From NCBI GenBank assembly GCA_000955875.1, contig JYOE01000004.1, positions 62,484-126,483 on the forward strand: a stretch of DNA of 64,000 nucleotides, read 5' to 3'. Within the stretch, counting starts at the first letter, position 1, and each line of letters starts with the position of its first letter. Positions 1 to 8,964 of the stretch are shown one piece after another. A model generated the notes under the pieces. It was not told where the DNA came from, ran no database searches, and saw only the letters and a list, made by a program, of their open reading frames with translations. The translations under genes were made by a program, and so were the position numbers. The DNA comes from Terrabacter sp. 28 (GTDB lineage: Bacteria > Actinomycetota > Actinomycetes > Actinomycetales > Dermatophilaceae).

Positions 1-1
1 G

Positions 2-652
2 CGCGGCGAGGCCGCCGTCGTGTTCGTCGGTCACCTCGGCAACTTCGACCTCGCGGCAGCCTGGTCGGCGGGCAACCTCATGCCGGTGACGACAGTGGCC
101 GAGCGGCTGAAGCCCGAGGAGGTCTACCAGGAGTTCGTCGCCTTCCGGCGGTCGATCGACATGGACATCATCCCGCTCACCGGCGGCGACGACCCCTTCC
201 AGGGGCTGCTCACGGCCGCACGCGGCGGCGGCCGCCTCATCGCCCTCGCCTCCGACCGCGACCTCACCAACGGCGGCGTCGAGGTCGACCTGCTCGGCCA
301 CCGGGCCCGCATGGCCAAGGGGCCGGCGGTGCTCTCGCTCATGACCGGCGCCCCGCTCTACGCCGCCCGCATCTGGTACGAGCCGGCCCCCCGCGGCGAG
401 GGCCTCGGCGGCCACCGCACCGTCATCGAGTTCAGCGACCGCCTCGTGCCACGGGTCGAGGGGCCGACGGCGGCCCGGGCGGCCGACCTCATCCAGCAGT
501 GCGCCGACCACCTCGCCGTGACGATCCGCGAGCACACGTCGAGCTGGCACATGCTGCAGCGGGTCTTCGTCGACGACCTCGACAGCCGTGCAGCCGCCGA
601 GGACCCCGTGAACGTCTCCCAGCCGGCCGAGCCCACGAAGGCCACGCCATGA
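2..652 (+). CDS. Phosphatidylinositol mannoside acyltransferase, C-terminal part (5' end outside window)
   Basis: The reading frame is open from the first bases of the window, so the N-terminus is missing; 216 residues are visible. It contains HLGNFD, the H-x4-D catalytic motif of the LpxL/HtrB-type acyltransferase family, followed by a typical family layout (a DRDL segment, KGPAVLSL, and a C-terminal HTSSWHMLQRVF stretch). In actinobacteria the family member beside pimA is PatA, which acylates the mannose of phosphatidylinositol mannosides at the cytoplasmic membrane. The stop codon overlaps the start of the PimA-like gene by 4 bp (ATGA), which fits translational coupling. The assignment to PatA rests on family plus neighbour. 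Confidence 0.85.
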   Translation, partial: RGEAAVVFVGHLGNFDLAAAWSAGNLMPVTTVAERLKPEEVYQEFVAFRRSIDMDIIPLTGGDDPFQGLLTAARGGGRLIALASDRDLTNGGVEVDLLGHRARMAKGPAVLSLMTGAPLYAARIWYEPAPRGEGLGGHRTVIEFSDRLVPRVEGPTAARAADLIQQCADHLAVTIREHTSSWHMLQRVFVDDLDSRAAAEDPVNVSQPAEPTKATP

Positions 653-1818
653 GGATCGGCATCGTCTGCCCGTACTCGTTCGATGTGCCGGGCGGGGTGC
701 AGTTCCACGTGCGCGACCTCGCCGAGCACCTCATCGGCCAGGGCCACGAGGTCTCCGTGCTCGCCCCGGCCGACAGCGAAACCGAGCTGCCCGACTACGT
801 CACGTCCGCCGGCCGGGCCACGGCGGTGCGCTACAACGGCTCGGTCGCCCGCCTCAACTTCGGGCCCGTCACGGCCTCGAAGGTCGGGCGCTGGATCGAC
901 CAGGGCGAGTTCGACGTGCTCCACCTGCACGAGCCCGTGACGCCCAGCGTCAGCGTGCTGGCCCTGATGGCCGCCGACGGCCCGATCGTCGCGACCTTCC
1001 ACACCTCGATGCTGCGGTCGCGGACGATGCAGACGGCCTACCCGATCATCAGGCCGAGCCTGGAGAAGATCGCGGGACGCATCGCCGTCAGCGAGGACGC
1101 GCGCCGCACCGTGACGACGCACGTGGGCGGCGACGCCGTCGTCATCCCCAACGGGGTCTACGTCGACCGGTTCGCCTCCGCGCCGCGGCGCTCGGAGTGG
1201 ATCGGCACCCCGGCGGCGCCGACCATCGCCTTCCTCGGCCGGATGGGGGAGCCGCGCAAGGGTCTGCCGGTGCTCGCGGCCGCGTTGCCCGAGGTGCTCC
1301 GAGCCGTCCCCGGACTGCGGGTGCTCGTCGCCGGTCCCGGCGACCCCGAGGAGGTCACCGAGGGCTGGCCGCCCGATGTCGTCGCCGCGTGCGACTTCCT
1401 CGGCGCGGTCTCCGACGACGACAAGGCCTCGCTGCTCGCGTCCGTCGACGTCTACGTCGCGCCGAACACTGGAGGAGAGAGCTTCGGGATCATCCTCATC
1501 GAGGCCATGAGCGCAGGGGCGTGCGTGCTGGCGAGCGACCTCGCGGCCTTCTCCAGGGTGCTCGACGGCGGCACCGCGGGTGCGATGTTCGCCAACGAGC
1601 AGCCGGACGACCTGGCCCGCACGCTCGTCGACCTGCTGCGCAGCCCAGAGCGGCGCGCGACCCTGGCCGAGGCCGGCCAGCAACGCGCCCGCATCTTCGA
1701 CTGGTCGGTCGTGGCCGACAAGATCCTCGCCGTCTACGAGACCGTCATCGAGGGGCGCGCGGCGGCCACCCATCCGCAGGGTCGCTGGAACCGCTTCCTG
1801 CGCGGGGGTGCCCGGTGA
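649..1818 (+). CDS. pimA: GDP-mannose-dependent alpha-mannosyltransferase, PimA-like (GT4)
   Basis: A 389-residue GT-B fold glycosyltransferase. The N-terminus has the GT4 acceptor-domain signature (GIVCPYSFDVPGGVQ), and the C-terminal donor-binding half has GESFGIILIEAMSAG, the E-x7-E motif. The family transfers mannose from GDP-mannose to phosphatidylinositol on the inner face of the membrane, the first step of PIM synthesis. The ATG start overlaps the acyltransferase stop by 4 bp, and the stop overlaps the next start by 4 bp (GTGA), so the three genes form one operon. PimA fits the context best; a PimB/PimC-like role cannot be excluded from sequence alone. Confidence 0.88.
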   Translation: MRIGIVCPYSFDVPGGVQFHVRDLAEHLIGQGHEVSVLAPADSETELPDYVTSAGRATAVRYNGSVARLNFGPVTASKVGRWIDQGEFDVLHLHEPVTPSVSVLALMAADGPIVATFHTSMLRSRTMQTAYPIIRPSLEKIAGRIAVSEDARRTVTTHVGGDAVVIPNGVYVDRFASAPRRSEWIGTPAAPTIAFLGRMGEPRKGLPVLAAALPEVLRAVPGLRVLVAGPGDPEEVTEGWPPDVVAACDFLGAVSDDDKASLLASVDVYVAPNTGGESFGIILIEAMSAGACVLASDLAAFSRVLDGGTAGAMFANEQPDDLARTLVDLLRSPERRATLAEAGQQRARIFDWSVVADKILAVYETVIEGRAAATHPQGRWNRFLRGGAR

Positions 1819-2366
1819 GCGAGGTCCTCTCGTGGGTTTTCGCGGTCCTCTTCGTCCTCGTCGTCATCGCGTGGTACCTGACGTACACGGCGGCGCGGCT
1901 CGACCGGCTGCACGTGCGCCTGAGCGGCACCCTCGCGGCCCTCGACGCACGGCTCGTGCGCCGGGCCGAGGCCGCGGTCGAGCTCGCGAACAGCGGCCTG
2001 CTCGACGGTGCCACGTCCCTCATCCTCGCCAACGCCGCGGCCGGCTCGCTCGAGGCACCGGCGGAGCACGGGAACGCCCGCGAGCTCGCCGAGAACGACC
2101 TCACCGAGGCGCTCGACCTCGCCCTGACGCCCGAGGCCGTCGCCGACCTGAGGTCGACCGCCCTCGGCACCGACGTGCTGGCCCGGCTCAGCTCGGCCTG
2201 CACCCGCGTGCAGCTCGCGCGCCGCTTCCACAACGACGCCGTCACCGACGTGCGCCGGGTCCGGCGCAAGTGGACGATCCGGGCGTTCCACCTGGCCGGC
2301 TACACGCCCCTGCCGCACACCGTCGAGTTCAACGACGAGGCCCCGGAGCACCTCGCCGTCGCCTGA
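1815..2366 (+). CDS. Membrane-anchored LemA-like protein
   Basis: 183 residues starting at a GTG that overlaps the PimA stop. Residues about 4–24 form one hydrophobic transmembrane helix ([18 protein letters not shown]), followed by a predicted helical domain. The C-terminal segment has ARRFHNDAV and ends with the pattern of LemA-family proteins, where the helix carrying R-R-x-Y/H-N-x-A-V is the most conserved part. The function of LemA proteins is not established; a membrane-associated scaffold is usually assumed. Its coupling to PIM genes suggests an envelope role, which is inference. Confidence 0.6.
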   Translation: MSEVLSWVFAVLFVLVVIAWYLTYTAARLDRLHVRLSGTLAALDARLVRRAEAAVELANSGLLDGATSLILANAAAGSLEAPAEHGNARELAENDLTEALDLALTPEAVADLRSTALGTDVLARLSSACTRVQLARRFHNDAVTDVRRVRRKWTIRAFHLAGYTPLPHTVEFNDEAPEHLAVA

Positions 2367-2505
2367 CCCCGTCGGCGACGGAGCGACCTGCGTCACAGTG
2401 CCGACGGCCGTGGCGCAGCTGCGGGTGGACCGTGTCGTCGGGCGTGCCCGCGTGGGCCTACCCTGTGTGCATCCCCAGCCCAAGATCACGGGAAAGCAGG
2501 ACATC

Positions 2506-3441
2506 GTGAGCACCACCCCGACCACGGGCAGCACGCCCGCGGCTGACCAGCAGTCCACGAGCTCGAAGGGCACGACGCGCGTCAAGCGCGGCATGGCCGA
2601 GATGCTCAAGGGCGGCGTCATCATGGACGTCGTCACGCCCGAGCAGGCGAAGATCGCCGAGGACGCCGGCGCCGTCGCCGTCATGGCCCTCGAGCGCGTC
2701 CCCGCCGACATCCGCGCCCAGGGCGGCGTGTCGCGCATGAGCGACCCCGACATGATCGACGGCATCATCGAGGCCGTCTCGATCCCCGTCATGGCCAAGG
2801 CCCGCATCGGCCACTTCGTCGAGGCGCAGGTCCTCCAGAGCCTCGGCGTCGACTACATCGACGAGTCCGAGGTGCTCACCCCGGCCGACTACGCGAACCA
2901 CATCGACAAGTGGCAGTTCACCGTGCCCTTCGTCTGTGGCGCGACGAACCTCGGTGAGGCCCTGCGCCGCATCACCGAGGGCGCGGCGATGATCCGCTCC
3001 AAGGGTGAGGCCGGCACCGGCGACGTCTCCAACGCGACGACGCACATGCGCCAGATCCGCCAGGAGATCCGCCGCCTGCAGAACCTCCCCGAGGACGAGC
3101 TCTACGTCGCGGCCAAGGAGCTCCAGGCCCCCTACGAGCTCGTCAAGGAGGTCGCCGAGGCCGGCAAGCTGCCCGTCGTGCTCTTCACCGCCGGCGGCAT
3201 CGCCACTCCGGCCGACGCCGCGATGATGATGCAGCTCGGCGCCGAGGGCGTCTTCGTCGGCTCCGGCATCTTCAAGTCGGGCAACCCGGCCCAGCGCGCC
3301 GAGGCCATCGTCAAGGCGACGACCTTCCACGACGACCCCGACGTCATCGCCAAGGTCTCCCGCGGTCTCGGTGAGGCGATGGTCGGCATCAACGTCGACG
3401 AGATCGCCCAGCCGCACCGCCTCTCCGAGCGGGGCTGGTGA
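2506..3441 (+). CDS. pdxS: Pyridoxal 5'-phosphate synthase, PdxS (PLP synthase) subunit
   Basis: 311 residues, the full family length (about 295–305) plus a short Ser/Thr-rich N-terminal tail. PdxS condenses ribose 5-phosphate, glyceraldehyde 3-phosphate and ammonia into pyridoxal 5'-phosphate. Visible family blocks are [48 protein letters not shown] (with the catalytic lysine) and the phosphate-binding EAGTGDV and [10 protein letters not shown] segments. The GTG start is preceded by a purine-rich site (gaaagcagga). It works with the glutaminase PdxT, which normally sits next door; here it is 2.6 kb downstream. Confidence 0.97.
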   Translation: MSTTPTTGSTPAADQQSTSSKGTTRVKRGMAEMLKGGVIMDVVTPEQAKIAEDAGAVAVMALERVPADIRAQGGVSRMSDPDMIDGIIEAVSIPVMAKARIGHFVEAQVLQSLGVDYIDESEVLTPADYANHIDKWQFTVPFVCGATNLGEALRRITEGAAMIRSKGEAGTGDVSNATTHMRQIRQEIRRLQNLPEDELYVAAKELQAPYELVKEVAEAGKLPVVLFTAGGIATPADAAMMMQLGAEGVFVGSGIFKSGNPAQRAEAIVKATTFHDDPDVIAKVSRGLGEAMVGINVDEIAQPHRLSERGW

Positions 3442-3543
3442 CCCGGCGCCCTTCCCGCGCCCACCGCTGACGTATGCCGCCGTGCCCCACCGGGCGCGGC
3501 GGCACACGTCGTCCTGGACCCCGGTCTGACACCCCCGGTCACT

Positions 3544-3619
3544 CCGCAACACACCCGGCAACGGGCAACCGGTCCGTGCTGCAACCGGCCCGATCTGACC
3601 GTTTCCGGGTGTGTTGCGG
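3544..3619. repeat. 15-bp perfect inverted repeat with internal direct repeats
   Basis: The arms are CCGCAACACACCCGG (3544–3558) and its exact reverse complement (3605–3619), separated by 46 bp. The spacer contains GCAACCGG twice (3565–3572 and 3581–3588, 16 bp apart). The right arm ends 5 bp before the likely GTG of the DUF4037 gene and so includes its ribosome-binding region. It could be an operator, an attenuating hairpin in the leader, or a terminator for pdxS; no T-tract follows. Confidence 0.7.
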
Positions 3620-3624
3620 GGACG

Positions 3625-4665
3625 GTGGCTGACAGGATCGACACCGTGGACCTCACCGGTACCGAGCTGTCGCGCACGTACTTCGAGCAGGTCGTGGAGC
3701 CGCTCGTCCGCGGTCGGTGGCCCGGTCTGCCGTGCGCTTCAGCACGCCTCGGGAGTGGCTCCGACGTCCTCGGACTGGACGACGCGATGTCGCGCGACCA
3801 CGACTGGGGGCTTCGCCTCAACCTGCTGGTCCCGGCAGGGTCCGTCGCCGAGATCGACGCCCACCTGGCCGAAGTCCTTCCCGCCACCTTCGCGGGGCAC
3901 CCGGTGCGCTTCGCGACGACGTGGGACCCGGTCGTGCGGCACCGGGTCCAGGTGCAGACCGCCCGTGACCTCGCGGTCTCGCGCCTCGGCGTCGACCCCA
4001 CCCGCGACCTCGACGTGAGCGACTGGCTGTCGCTCACGGGCCAGGCCGTCCTCGAGGTCACCGGCGGCGAGGTCTTCGCCGACGACGTGGGCGAGCTGGA
4101 CGGCATACGTCGACGGCTCGCCTGGTATCCCGACGACGTGTGGCGCCACGTGGTCGCGACGGGCTGGGCCCGGCTCGCCCAGGAGCTGCCCTTCGTCGGG
4201 CGCACGGGGGAGCGGGGAGACGACCTCGGCTCGCGGGTCGTGGCCGCACGGCTCGCGGGGGTCGCCATGCACCTCGGGCACCTGCTGGAGCGTCGGTGGC
4301 CGCCCTACGCCAAGTGGCTCGGCACGAGCTTCGCCCAGCTGCCGGTTGCGGGGACGGCGGCCGCGTCACTGCAGGCGGCTCTGTCCTCCGGCGGCTGGCG
4401 CGAGCGCGAGTCAGGGCTCGTCGACGCGCTCCGTCTGCTGGCCAGGGTGCAGGGCGGGGTCGGGCTGCCGTCCGTCGACGACCCGGTCGAGCCTTTCTGG
4501 GGCAGGCCGTACCGCGGAGTGCGCGCCGCCGTCGTGGACCTGCTCGAGGCGAGCATCACCGACCCGGTCGTGCGGGCACTGCCTCGCGGCGTCGGCTCCG
4601 TGGAGCAGTGGAGCGACAACGTCGACGTGCTCGTGCACGCGGCTCGCCGACGACCGCTCAGGTGA
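3625..4665 (+). CDS. DUF4037-type nucleotidyltransferase-fold protein
   Basis: 346 residues. The N-terminus has GSGSDVLGLDDAMSRDHDWG, the nucleotidyltransferase-fold signature (G-S followed by D-x-D/E), as in the DUF4037 family; substrates of this family are unknown. The chosen GTG lies just after a GGGG site; a second GTG at 3646 is a possible alternative start. The 3' end overlaps the convergent kynureninase gene by 8 bp. The gene is an insertion relative to the usual pdxS–pdxT neighbourhood and begins beside a large inverted repeat. Function is not known. Confidence 0.72.
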   Translation: MADRIDTVDLTGTELSRTYFEQVVEPLVRGRWPGLPCASARLGSGSDVLGLDDAMSRDHDWGLRLNLLVPAGSVAEIDAHLAEVLPATFAGHPVRFATTWDPVVRHRVQVQTARDLAVSRLGVDPTRDLDVSDWLSLTGQAVLEVTGGEVFADDVGELDGIRRRLAWYPDDVWRHVVATGWARLAQELPFVGRTGERGDDLGSRVVAARLAGVAMHLGHLLERRWPPYAKWLGTSFAQLPVAGTAAASLQAALSSGGWRERESGLVDALRLLARVQGGVGLPSVDDPVEPFWGRPYRGVRAAVVDLLEASITDPVVRALPRGVGSVEQWSDNVDVLVHAARRRPLR

Positions 4666-5911
4666 CGGCGCCGCGCTCGGCGAACTCGGGACGCTCGTAC
4701 TCGCGGCCCTCCAGCACCTCCTTCACGTGCACGGCGGCGCGGACGGCGTCGGCGTGGGTCACGTAGAGCGGCGCGAAGCCGAGCCGGATGATGTCGGGCT
4801 CGCGGAAGTCGCCGATGACGCCCCTGGCGATGAGCGCCTGCACCACGGCGAACGCCTGGGGGTGGCGCAGCGAGACCTGCGAGCCGCGCCGGGCCGGGTC
4901 GCGCGGGGTGGCCAGTGGCAGGTCGACTCCCAGCCCGTCGAGCGCGTCGATGAAGGTGCCGGTCACGGCGAGCGATGCGGCGCGCACGTCGGCGGGCGAG
5001 AGGCCGTCGTACGCCGTCAGCGCGGCCTCGAGGGCGAGCACCGACAGCAGGGGCGGCGTGCCGACTCGGGCGCGGGTGATGCCCGGGGCCGGCGCGTAGT
5101 CGGGTGCCATGTCGAAGGGGCGCGCGTGCCCGTTCCAGCCGGTGAGCGGCTGCTCGAAGGCGTCCTGGTGGCGCCGCGCGACGTAGATGAACGCCGGCGC
5201 ACCCGGGCCGCCGTTGAGGTACTTGTAGCCGCAGCCGACGGCGAGGTCCGCACCGCCGGCGTCCAGGTCGACGTCGAGCACCCCGGCGGAGTGGCAGAGG
5301 TCCCAGCACGCCAGTGCCCCGACGGCGTGGGCCGCCTCGGTGACGGCGCGCAGGTCCCACAGCTCGCCGGTGCGGTAGTCGACGCTCGAGTACGACGCGA
5401 GCGCCAGCGCGTCACCGACCTCTGCGATGGCCGCCACGGCGTCGCGCGGGTTCACACGACGCACCTCGAGGCCCGCAAGGGCGGCGGCCGACTCGGTGAT
5501 GTAGAGGTCGGTGGGAAAGGAGTCGGGGTCGGTGAGCACCACACGTCGGCCGGGGCGCAGCCGCGCGGCGCCGACGACCGCCTTGAAGAGGTTGACCGAC
5601 GTCGAGTCCGTGACGACGACCTGGCCCGGCGCCGCACCGACGAGCCGGCCCACCGCGTCGCCGACGCGCGTCTGCGCACCCCACCAGTCGGACTCGTTCC
5701 ACGACCGGATGAGCCGCTCGCCCCACTGCCGGTGCATGACGTCGTTGACGACGGCCGGCACAGCGCGGGGGAGGGCGCCCAGGGAGTTGCCGTCGAGGTA
5801 GATGACGCCGTCGGGCAGGTCGAAGAGGTCACGCGTCCCACGCAGCGGCGACTCGGCGTCGGCCTGCTCGGCGCGGGCGATCAGGGCGTCGTGGGTGTGC
5901 ACGGTCGTCAT
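4658..5911 (-). CDS. kynU: Kynureninase
   Basis: 417 residues, normal for the family. Kynureninase is a PLP enzyme that cleaves kynurenine to anthranilate and alanine (and 3-hydroxykynurenine likewise) in tryptophan degradation. The sequence shows YLDGNSLGALPR near residue 38, the aspartate/histidine block ACWDLCHSAG near 201–210, and GCGYKYLNGGPG, in which Lys230 should bind PLP. No other kynurenine-pathway gene is visible nearby. It lies on the minus strand between the two PLP synthase genes, so the cofactor enzyme neighbours its cofactor's biosynthesis; whether that is functional is inference. Confidence 0.95.
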   Translation of the reverse strand: MTTVHTHDALIARAEQADAESPLRGTRDLFDLPDGVIYLDGNSLGALPRAVPAVVNDVMHRQWGERLIRSWNESDWWGAQTRVGDAVGRLVGAAPGQVVVTDSTSVNLFKAVVGAARLRPGRRVVLTDPDSFPTDLYITESAAALAGLEVRRVNPRDAVAAIAEVGDALALASYSSVDYRTGELWDLRAVTEAAHAVGALACWDLCHSAGVLDVDLDAGGADLAVGCGYKYLNGGPGAPAFIYVARRHQDAFEQPLTGWNGHARPFDMAPDYAPAPGITRARVGTPPLLSVLALEAALTAYDGLSPADVRAASLAVTGTFIDALDGLGVDLPLATPRDPARRGSQVSLRHPQAFAVVQALIARGVIGDFREPDIIRLGFAPLYVTHADAVRAAVHVKEVLEGREYERPEFAERGAVT

Positions 5912-6046
5912 GGCCGCAACGTAGCCGGTGGCGTCGTCGCGATGTCAGGGAGGACGGCACAGCCGTCTCGCATCCCAGACGGTTCGTCGCCCGCCGTCGT
6001 GCGGTGGCGGCGCCGGGCCGGCGCCGGGCGGCTCTACGGCCCGCCC

Positions 6047-6052
6047 TACGCT
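6047..6052 (+). promoter_or_regulatory. -10 element (TACGCT) of a leaderless pdxT transcript
   Basis: TACGCT ends 7 nt before the GTG chosen for pdxT, so transcription would start at or next to the start codon. No Shine–Dalgarno sequence is seen in the gap. No clear -35 element is visible. Confidence 0.5.
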
Positions 6053-6059
6053 TGGTGCC

Positions 6060-6803
6060 GTGAGCACCCCGACCACCACGACCACCACGACGGGCGAGAC
6101 CGGCGAGACGCACGAGACCGTCGCCGCCGCCCCCGCGCCGGCCGAGCCCGTGCGCATCGGCGTCCTCGCCGTGCAGGGCGACGTGCGCGAGCACCTGGCC
6201 GCCCTCACCGCACTGGGCGCGGAGGCCGTGACCGTGCGCCGACCGTCAGAGGTCGAGCAGGTCGACGGGCTCGTCATCCCCGGCGGAGAGTCGACCGTGA
6301 TGGACAAGCTCGTGCGCGCCTTCGAGCTGCGCGAACCGTTGCTGCGGCGCATCGCCGAGGGCATGCCCGCCTACGGTTCGTGCGCCGGCATGATCATGCT
6401 CGCCGACCGCATCGTCGACGCCCGGCCCGACCAGCAGACCCTGGGCGGCCTCGACGTCACGGTGCGCCGCAACGCCTTCGGACGCCAGGTGGACTCGTTC
6501 GAGCAGGACCTCGAGTACGCGTGGACCGACGACTCGAACGAGGGCACCGTGCACGCCGTCTTCATCCGCGCCCCGTGGGTCGAGGAGGCCGGACCCGACG
6601 TGCAGGTGCTCGCCCGCGTGAGCGAGGGCGCTGCCGCCGGTAGGATCGTCGCGGTCCGGCAGGGCAACCTGATGGCCACGTCGTTCCACCCCGAGGTGGG
6701 TGGCGACCGCCGGATCCACGCCGAGTTCGTCTCGATCGTCAGAGCGCACCGACTCCAGCAGTCCGGTGCCAGCCAGTCACCGGAACGCGAGGACACTGCA
6801 TGA
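6060..6803 (+). CDS. pdxT: Pyridoxal 5'-phosphate synthase glutaminase subunit PdxT
   Basis: 247 residues. PdxT hydrolyses glutamine and channels ammonia to PdxS. The class I amidotransferase features are visible: PGGESTVM near residue 74, the nucleophile Cys108 in AYGSCAGM, and the His–Glu pair in SFHPEVGG near the end. The first 30 residues are a Thr/Ala/Pro-rich tail absent from typical 190-residue PdxT proteins; the conserved domain begins at [12 protein letters not shown] later GTG (residue 31) is a possible alternative start, but a -10-like TACGCT 7 nt upstream of GTG 6060 supports the long form. The stop overlaps yebC by 4 bp. Confidence 0.94.
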   Translation: MSTPTTTTTTTGETGETHETVAAAPAPAEPVRIGVLAVQGDVREHLAALTALGAEAVTVRRPSEVEQVDGLVIPGGESTVMDKLVRAFELREPLLRRIAEGMPAYGSCAGMIMLADRIVDARPDQQTLGGLDVTVRRNAFGRQVDSFEQDLEYAWTDDSNEGTVHAVFIRAPWVEEAGPDVQVLARVSEGAAAGRIVAVRQGNLMATSFHPEVGGDRRIHAEFVSIVRAHRLQQSGASQSPEREDTA

Positions 6804-7558
6804 GCGGCCACTCCAAATGGGCCACCACGAAGCACCAGAAGGCTGCCAAGGACGCCAAGCGCGGCAAGCTCTTCGCCAAGCTCATCAAGAACATCGAGGT
6901 CGCGGCCCGTCAGGGCGGCGCTGACCCCGCCGGCAACCCCACGCTCTACGACGCTATCCAGAAGGCGAAGAAGACGTCGGTGCCCAACGACAACATCGAC
7001 CGTGCCGTCAAGCGCGCGTCGGGTGCCGAGGCGGGCGCGGCCGACTGGCAGACGATCATGTACGAGGGCTACGCGCCCAACGGCGTCGCGGTGCTCATCG
7101 AGTGCCTCACCGACAACCGCAACCGGGCCGCTGCAGAGGTGCGCACCGCGCTGACCCGCAACGGCGGCCAGCTGGCCGACCCGGGCTCGGTGTCCTACGT
7201 CTTCAACCGCAAGGGCGTCGTGACGGTGCTCAAGGAGGCCGGCTCCGAGGACGACATCCTCGAGGTCGTGCTCGAGGCCGGCGCCGAGGAGGTCAACGAC
7301 AACGGCGACACCTGGGAGATCATCTCCGAGGCCACCGACTTCGTCGCGGTGCGCAAGGCGATCCAGGACGCCGGCATCGACTACGAGTCGGCCGAGGCGT
7401 CGTTCGTGCCCAACCTGCAGGTGCCGCTCGACCTCGACGGCGCGAAGAAGATGATCCGCGTCATCGAGGCGCTCGAGGACAGCGACGACGTGCAGAACGT
7501 CTTCGCCAACGGCGACATCCCCGACGACGTGCTGGCCCAGCTCGACGAAGAGGAATGA
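6800..7558 (+). CDS. yebC: YebC/PmpR-family protein (putative DNA-binding regulator / translation factor)
   Basis: 252 residues with the invariant N-terminus [20 protein letters not shown] and acidic mid-section, a full-length match to the TACO1/YebC family. Members have been described as transcription regulators and as factors that help ribosomes through proline-rich stretches. The ATG overlaps the pdxT stop. It sits directly before the ruvCAB genes, a very common arrangement, with a terminator hairpin between them. Confidence 0.96.
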   Translation: MSGHSKWATTKHQKAAKDAKRGKLFAKLIKNIEVAARQGGADPAGNPTLYDAIQKAKKTSVPNDNIDRAVKRASGAEAGAADWQTIMYEGYAPNGVAVLIECLTDNRNRAAAEVRTALTRNGGQLADPGSVSYVFNRKGVVTVLKEAGSEDDILEVVLEAGAEEVNDNGDTWEIISEATDFVAVRKAIQDAGIDYESAEASFVPNLQVPLDLDGAKKMIRVIEALEDSDDVQNVFANGDIPDDVLAQLDEEE

Positions 7559-7585
7559 GCCGGGCTCGACAATCGACCCAGGTGC

Positions 7586-7614
7586 GGAGGCACGCCGGTG
7601 ACCGGCGTGCCTCC
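7586..7614 (+). terminator. Hairpin terminator after yebC
   Basis: Perfect 13-bp stem GGAGGCACGCCGG / CCGGCGTGCCTCC with a 3-nt loop, 27 nt after the yebC stop and followed by CGTCCTTTC. It should end the pdxT–yebC transcript before the ruvC promoter region. Confidence 0.8.
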
Positions 7615-7647
7615 CGTCCTTTCGGGGGAGGGCGGTTAGCGTTGTCC

Positions 7648-7661
7648 CGAACACCTGTTCG
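7648..7661. promoter_or_regulatory. LexA-type SOS box upstream of ruvC
   Basis: CGAACACCTGTTCG is a perfect palindrome in its outer bases (CGAAC-N4-GTTCG), the core of the Gram-positive/actinobacterial LexA operator. It lies about 40 bp before the ruvC start and downstream of the yebC terminator, the expected place for SOS control of ruvCAB. Confidence 0.8.
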
Positions 7662-7699
7662 GATCCCTGTCGCCCGTCCACTGACCCAGGAGGTATTCC

Positions 7700-8365
7700 G
7701 TGCGCGTCCTCGCGGTCGACCCAGGCCTCACCCGCTGTGGCGTGGGCGTCGTCGACGGGGTGCCGGGCCGGCGCCTCGCGCTCGTCGAGGTCGGCGTCAT
7801 CCGCACGCCGTCGGCCGATCCCACCCCGAGGCGCCTCGTCGCCGTCGAGGACGAGATGCGGCTGTGGTTCGAGCGACACCGGCCCGAGGCGGTGGCCATC
7901 GAGCGGGTCTTCGCCGACACCAACGTCTCGACGGTCATGGGCACCGCCCAGGTGACGGGCATCGTCATGATGCTCGCCGAGCGGCGCGGCCTGCCGGTCA
8001 CGCTCCACACGCCCACCGAGGTCAAGGCCGCAGTGAGTGGCAGCGGCCGTGCCGACAAGGCCCAGGTCACCACGATGGTGACACGGCTGCTCGGCCTCGC
8101 CACGCCGCCGAAACCCGCCGACGCGGCCGACGCCCTGGCGCTCGCGATCTGCCACGTCTGGCGCGGAGGCACCCAGAACCGCCTCGAGGAGGCCGCACTC
8201 GAGCAGGCCGCGCGCATCGGCACCCGGGGGAGCGGCATACCGCGTCGTGTCCCGGCGTCCGCGGCACCGGCCGAGCGGCGTCTCCGGTCCCTCGCCAGCC
8301 AGCCCACCCGGTCCGCCCGCGTCGCGCGGCCGACCCGAAACATCCCTGGAGCCCAGCCCCGATGA
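7700..8365 (+). CDS. ruvC: Holliday junction endonuclease RuvC
   Basis: 221 residues. RuvC cuts four-way junctions symmetrically after RuvAB branch migration. The acidic catalytic residues are visible: Asp7 in [14 protein letters not shown], the Glu of VAIERVF, and the D-x2-D of [15 protein letters not shown]. The GTG start has a strong AGGAGG-like site (caggaggtattcc). The protein carries an Arg/Pro-rich C-terminal tail of about 45 residues beyond the usual 170–185, probably disordered. The stop overlaps ruvA by 4 bp. Confidence 0.96.
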   Translation: MRVLAVDPGLTRCGVGVVDGVPGRRLALVEVGVIRTPSADPTPRRLVAVEDEMRLWFERHRPEAVAIERVFADTNVSTVMGTAQVTGIVMMLAERRGLPVTLHTPTEVKAAVSGSGRADKAQVTTMVTRLLGLATPPKPADAADALALAICHVWRGGTQNRLEEAALEQAARIGTRGSGIPRRVPASAAPAERRLRSLASQPTRSARVARPTRNIPGAQPR

Positions 8366-8964
8366 TCGCCTCCCTCTCCGGCACCGTCCTCAAGGTCGGC
8401 CTCGACTCCGTCGTGGTCGGCGTCGGCGGCGTCGGCATGCTCGTGCACACGACGCCCGCCACAGCCACGTCGGTGCGGCTCGGGCAGCCCACCGAACTGG
8501 CCACCAGCCTCGTCGTGCGCGAGGACTCGCTGACCCTCTACGGCTTCGCCACCGACGACGAGAAGCACGTCTTCGAGACGGTGCAGACCGTCTCGGGCGT
8601 CGGCCCGCGGCTGGCGTTGGCGGTCCTCGCCGTGCACACGCCCGACGCGGTGCGCGTCGCCCTCGGCACGGGTGACCTCGTGGCGCTGACCAAGGTGCCC
8701 GGCATCGGCAAGAAGGGCGCCGAGCGCATGGTGCTCGAGCTCAAGGACAAGCTCGGTGCCCTGCCGGGCACCGGTGGGTCGACCGAGCCCGTCCACCTCG
8801 ACACCGGCGAGGCATGGCGCGAGCAGGTGGGCGAGGCCCTCGTCGGGCTCGGCTGGACCGCCCGCCAGGCCGACGACGCGCTCGACAAGGTCGCGCCCCT
8901 GGCTGCCGACGGTGCGGGTGTCTCCGCGCTGCTGCGGGCCGCCCTGCAGGAGCTCGGCCGATGA
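8362..8964 (+). CDS. ruvA: Holliday junction branch migration protein RuvA
   Basis: 200 residues, normal length. Starts with the OB-fold segment [13 protein letters not shown]; the helix-hairpin-helix region contains [13 protein letters not shown] and [20 protein letters not shown]. RuvA tetramers bind the junction and load RuvB. The start overlaps ruvC and the end overlaps ruvB by 4 bp each, giving one tight ruvCAB operon. Confidence 0.96.
   Translation: MIASLSGTVLKVGLDSVVVGVGGVGMLVHTTPATATSVRLGQPTELATSLVVREDSLTLYGFATDDEKHVFETVQTVSGVGPRLALAVLAVHTPDAVRVALGTGDLVALTKVPGIGKKGAERMVLELKDKLGALPGTGGSTEPVHLDTGEAWREQVGEALVGLGWTARQADDALDKVAPLAADGAGVSALLRAALQELGR

Noticed and set aside
358..1773. A 471-residue minus-strand frame over pimA
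   Set aside because: It has shadow composition (Arg/Gly/Asp-rich), no motif, and overlaps a well-supported PimA on the plus strand.
6060..6150. The Thr-rich start of pdxT as a coding microsatellite
   Set aside because: ACC/ACG codons repeat only a few times (T×7 in protein); it is an ordinary low-complexity tail.
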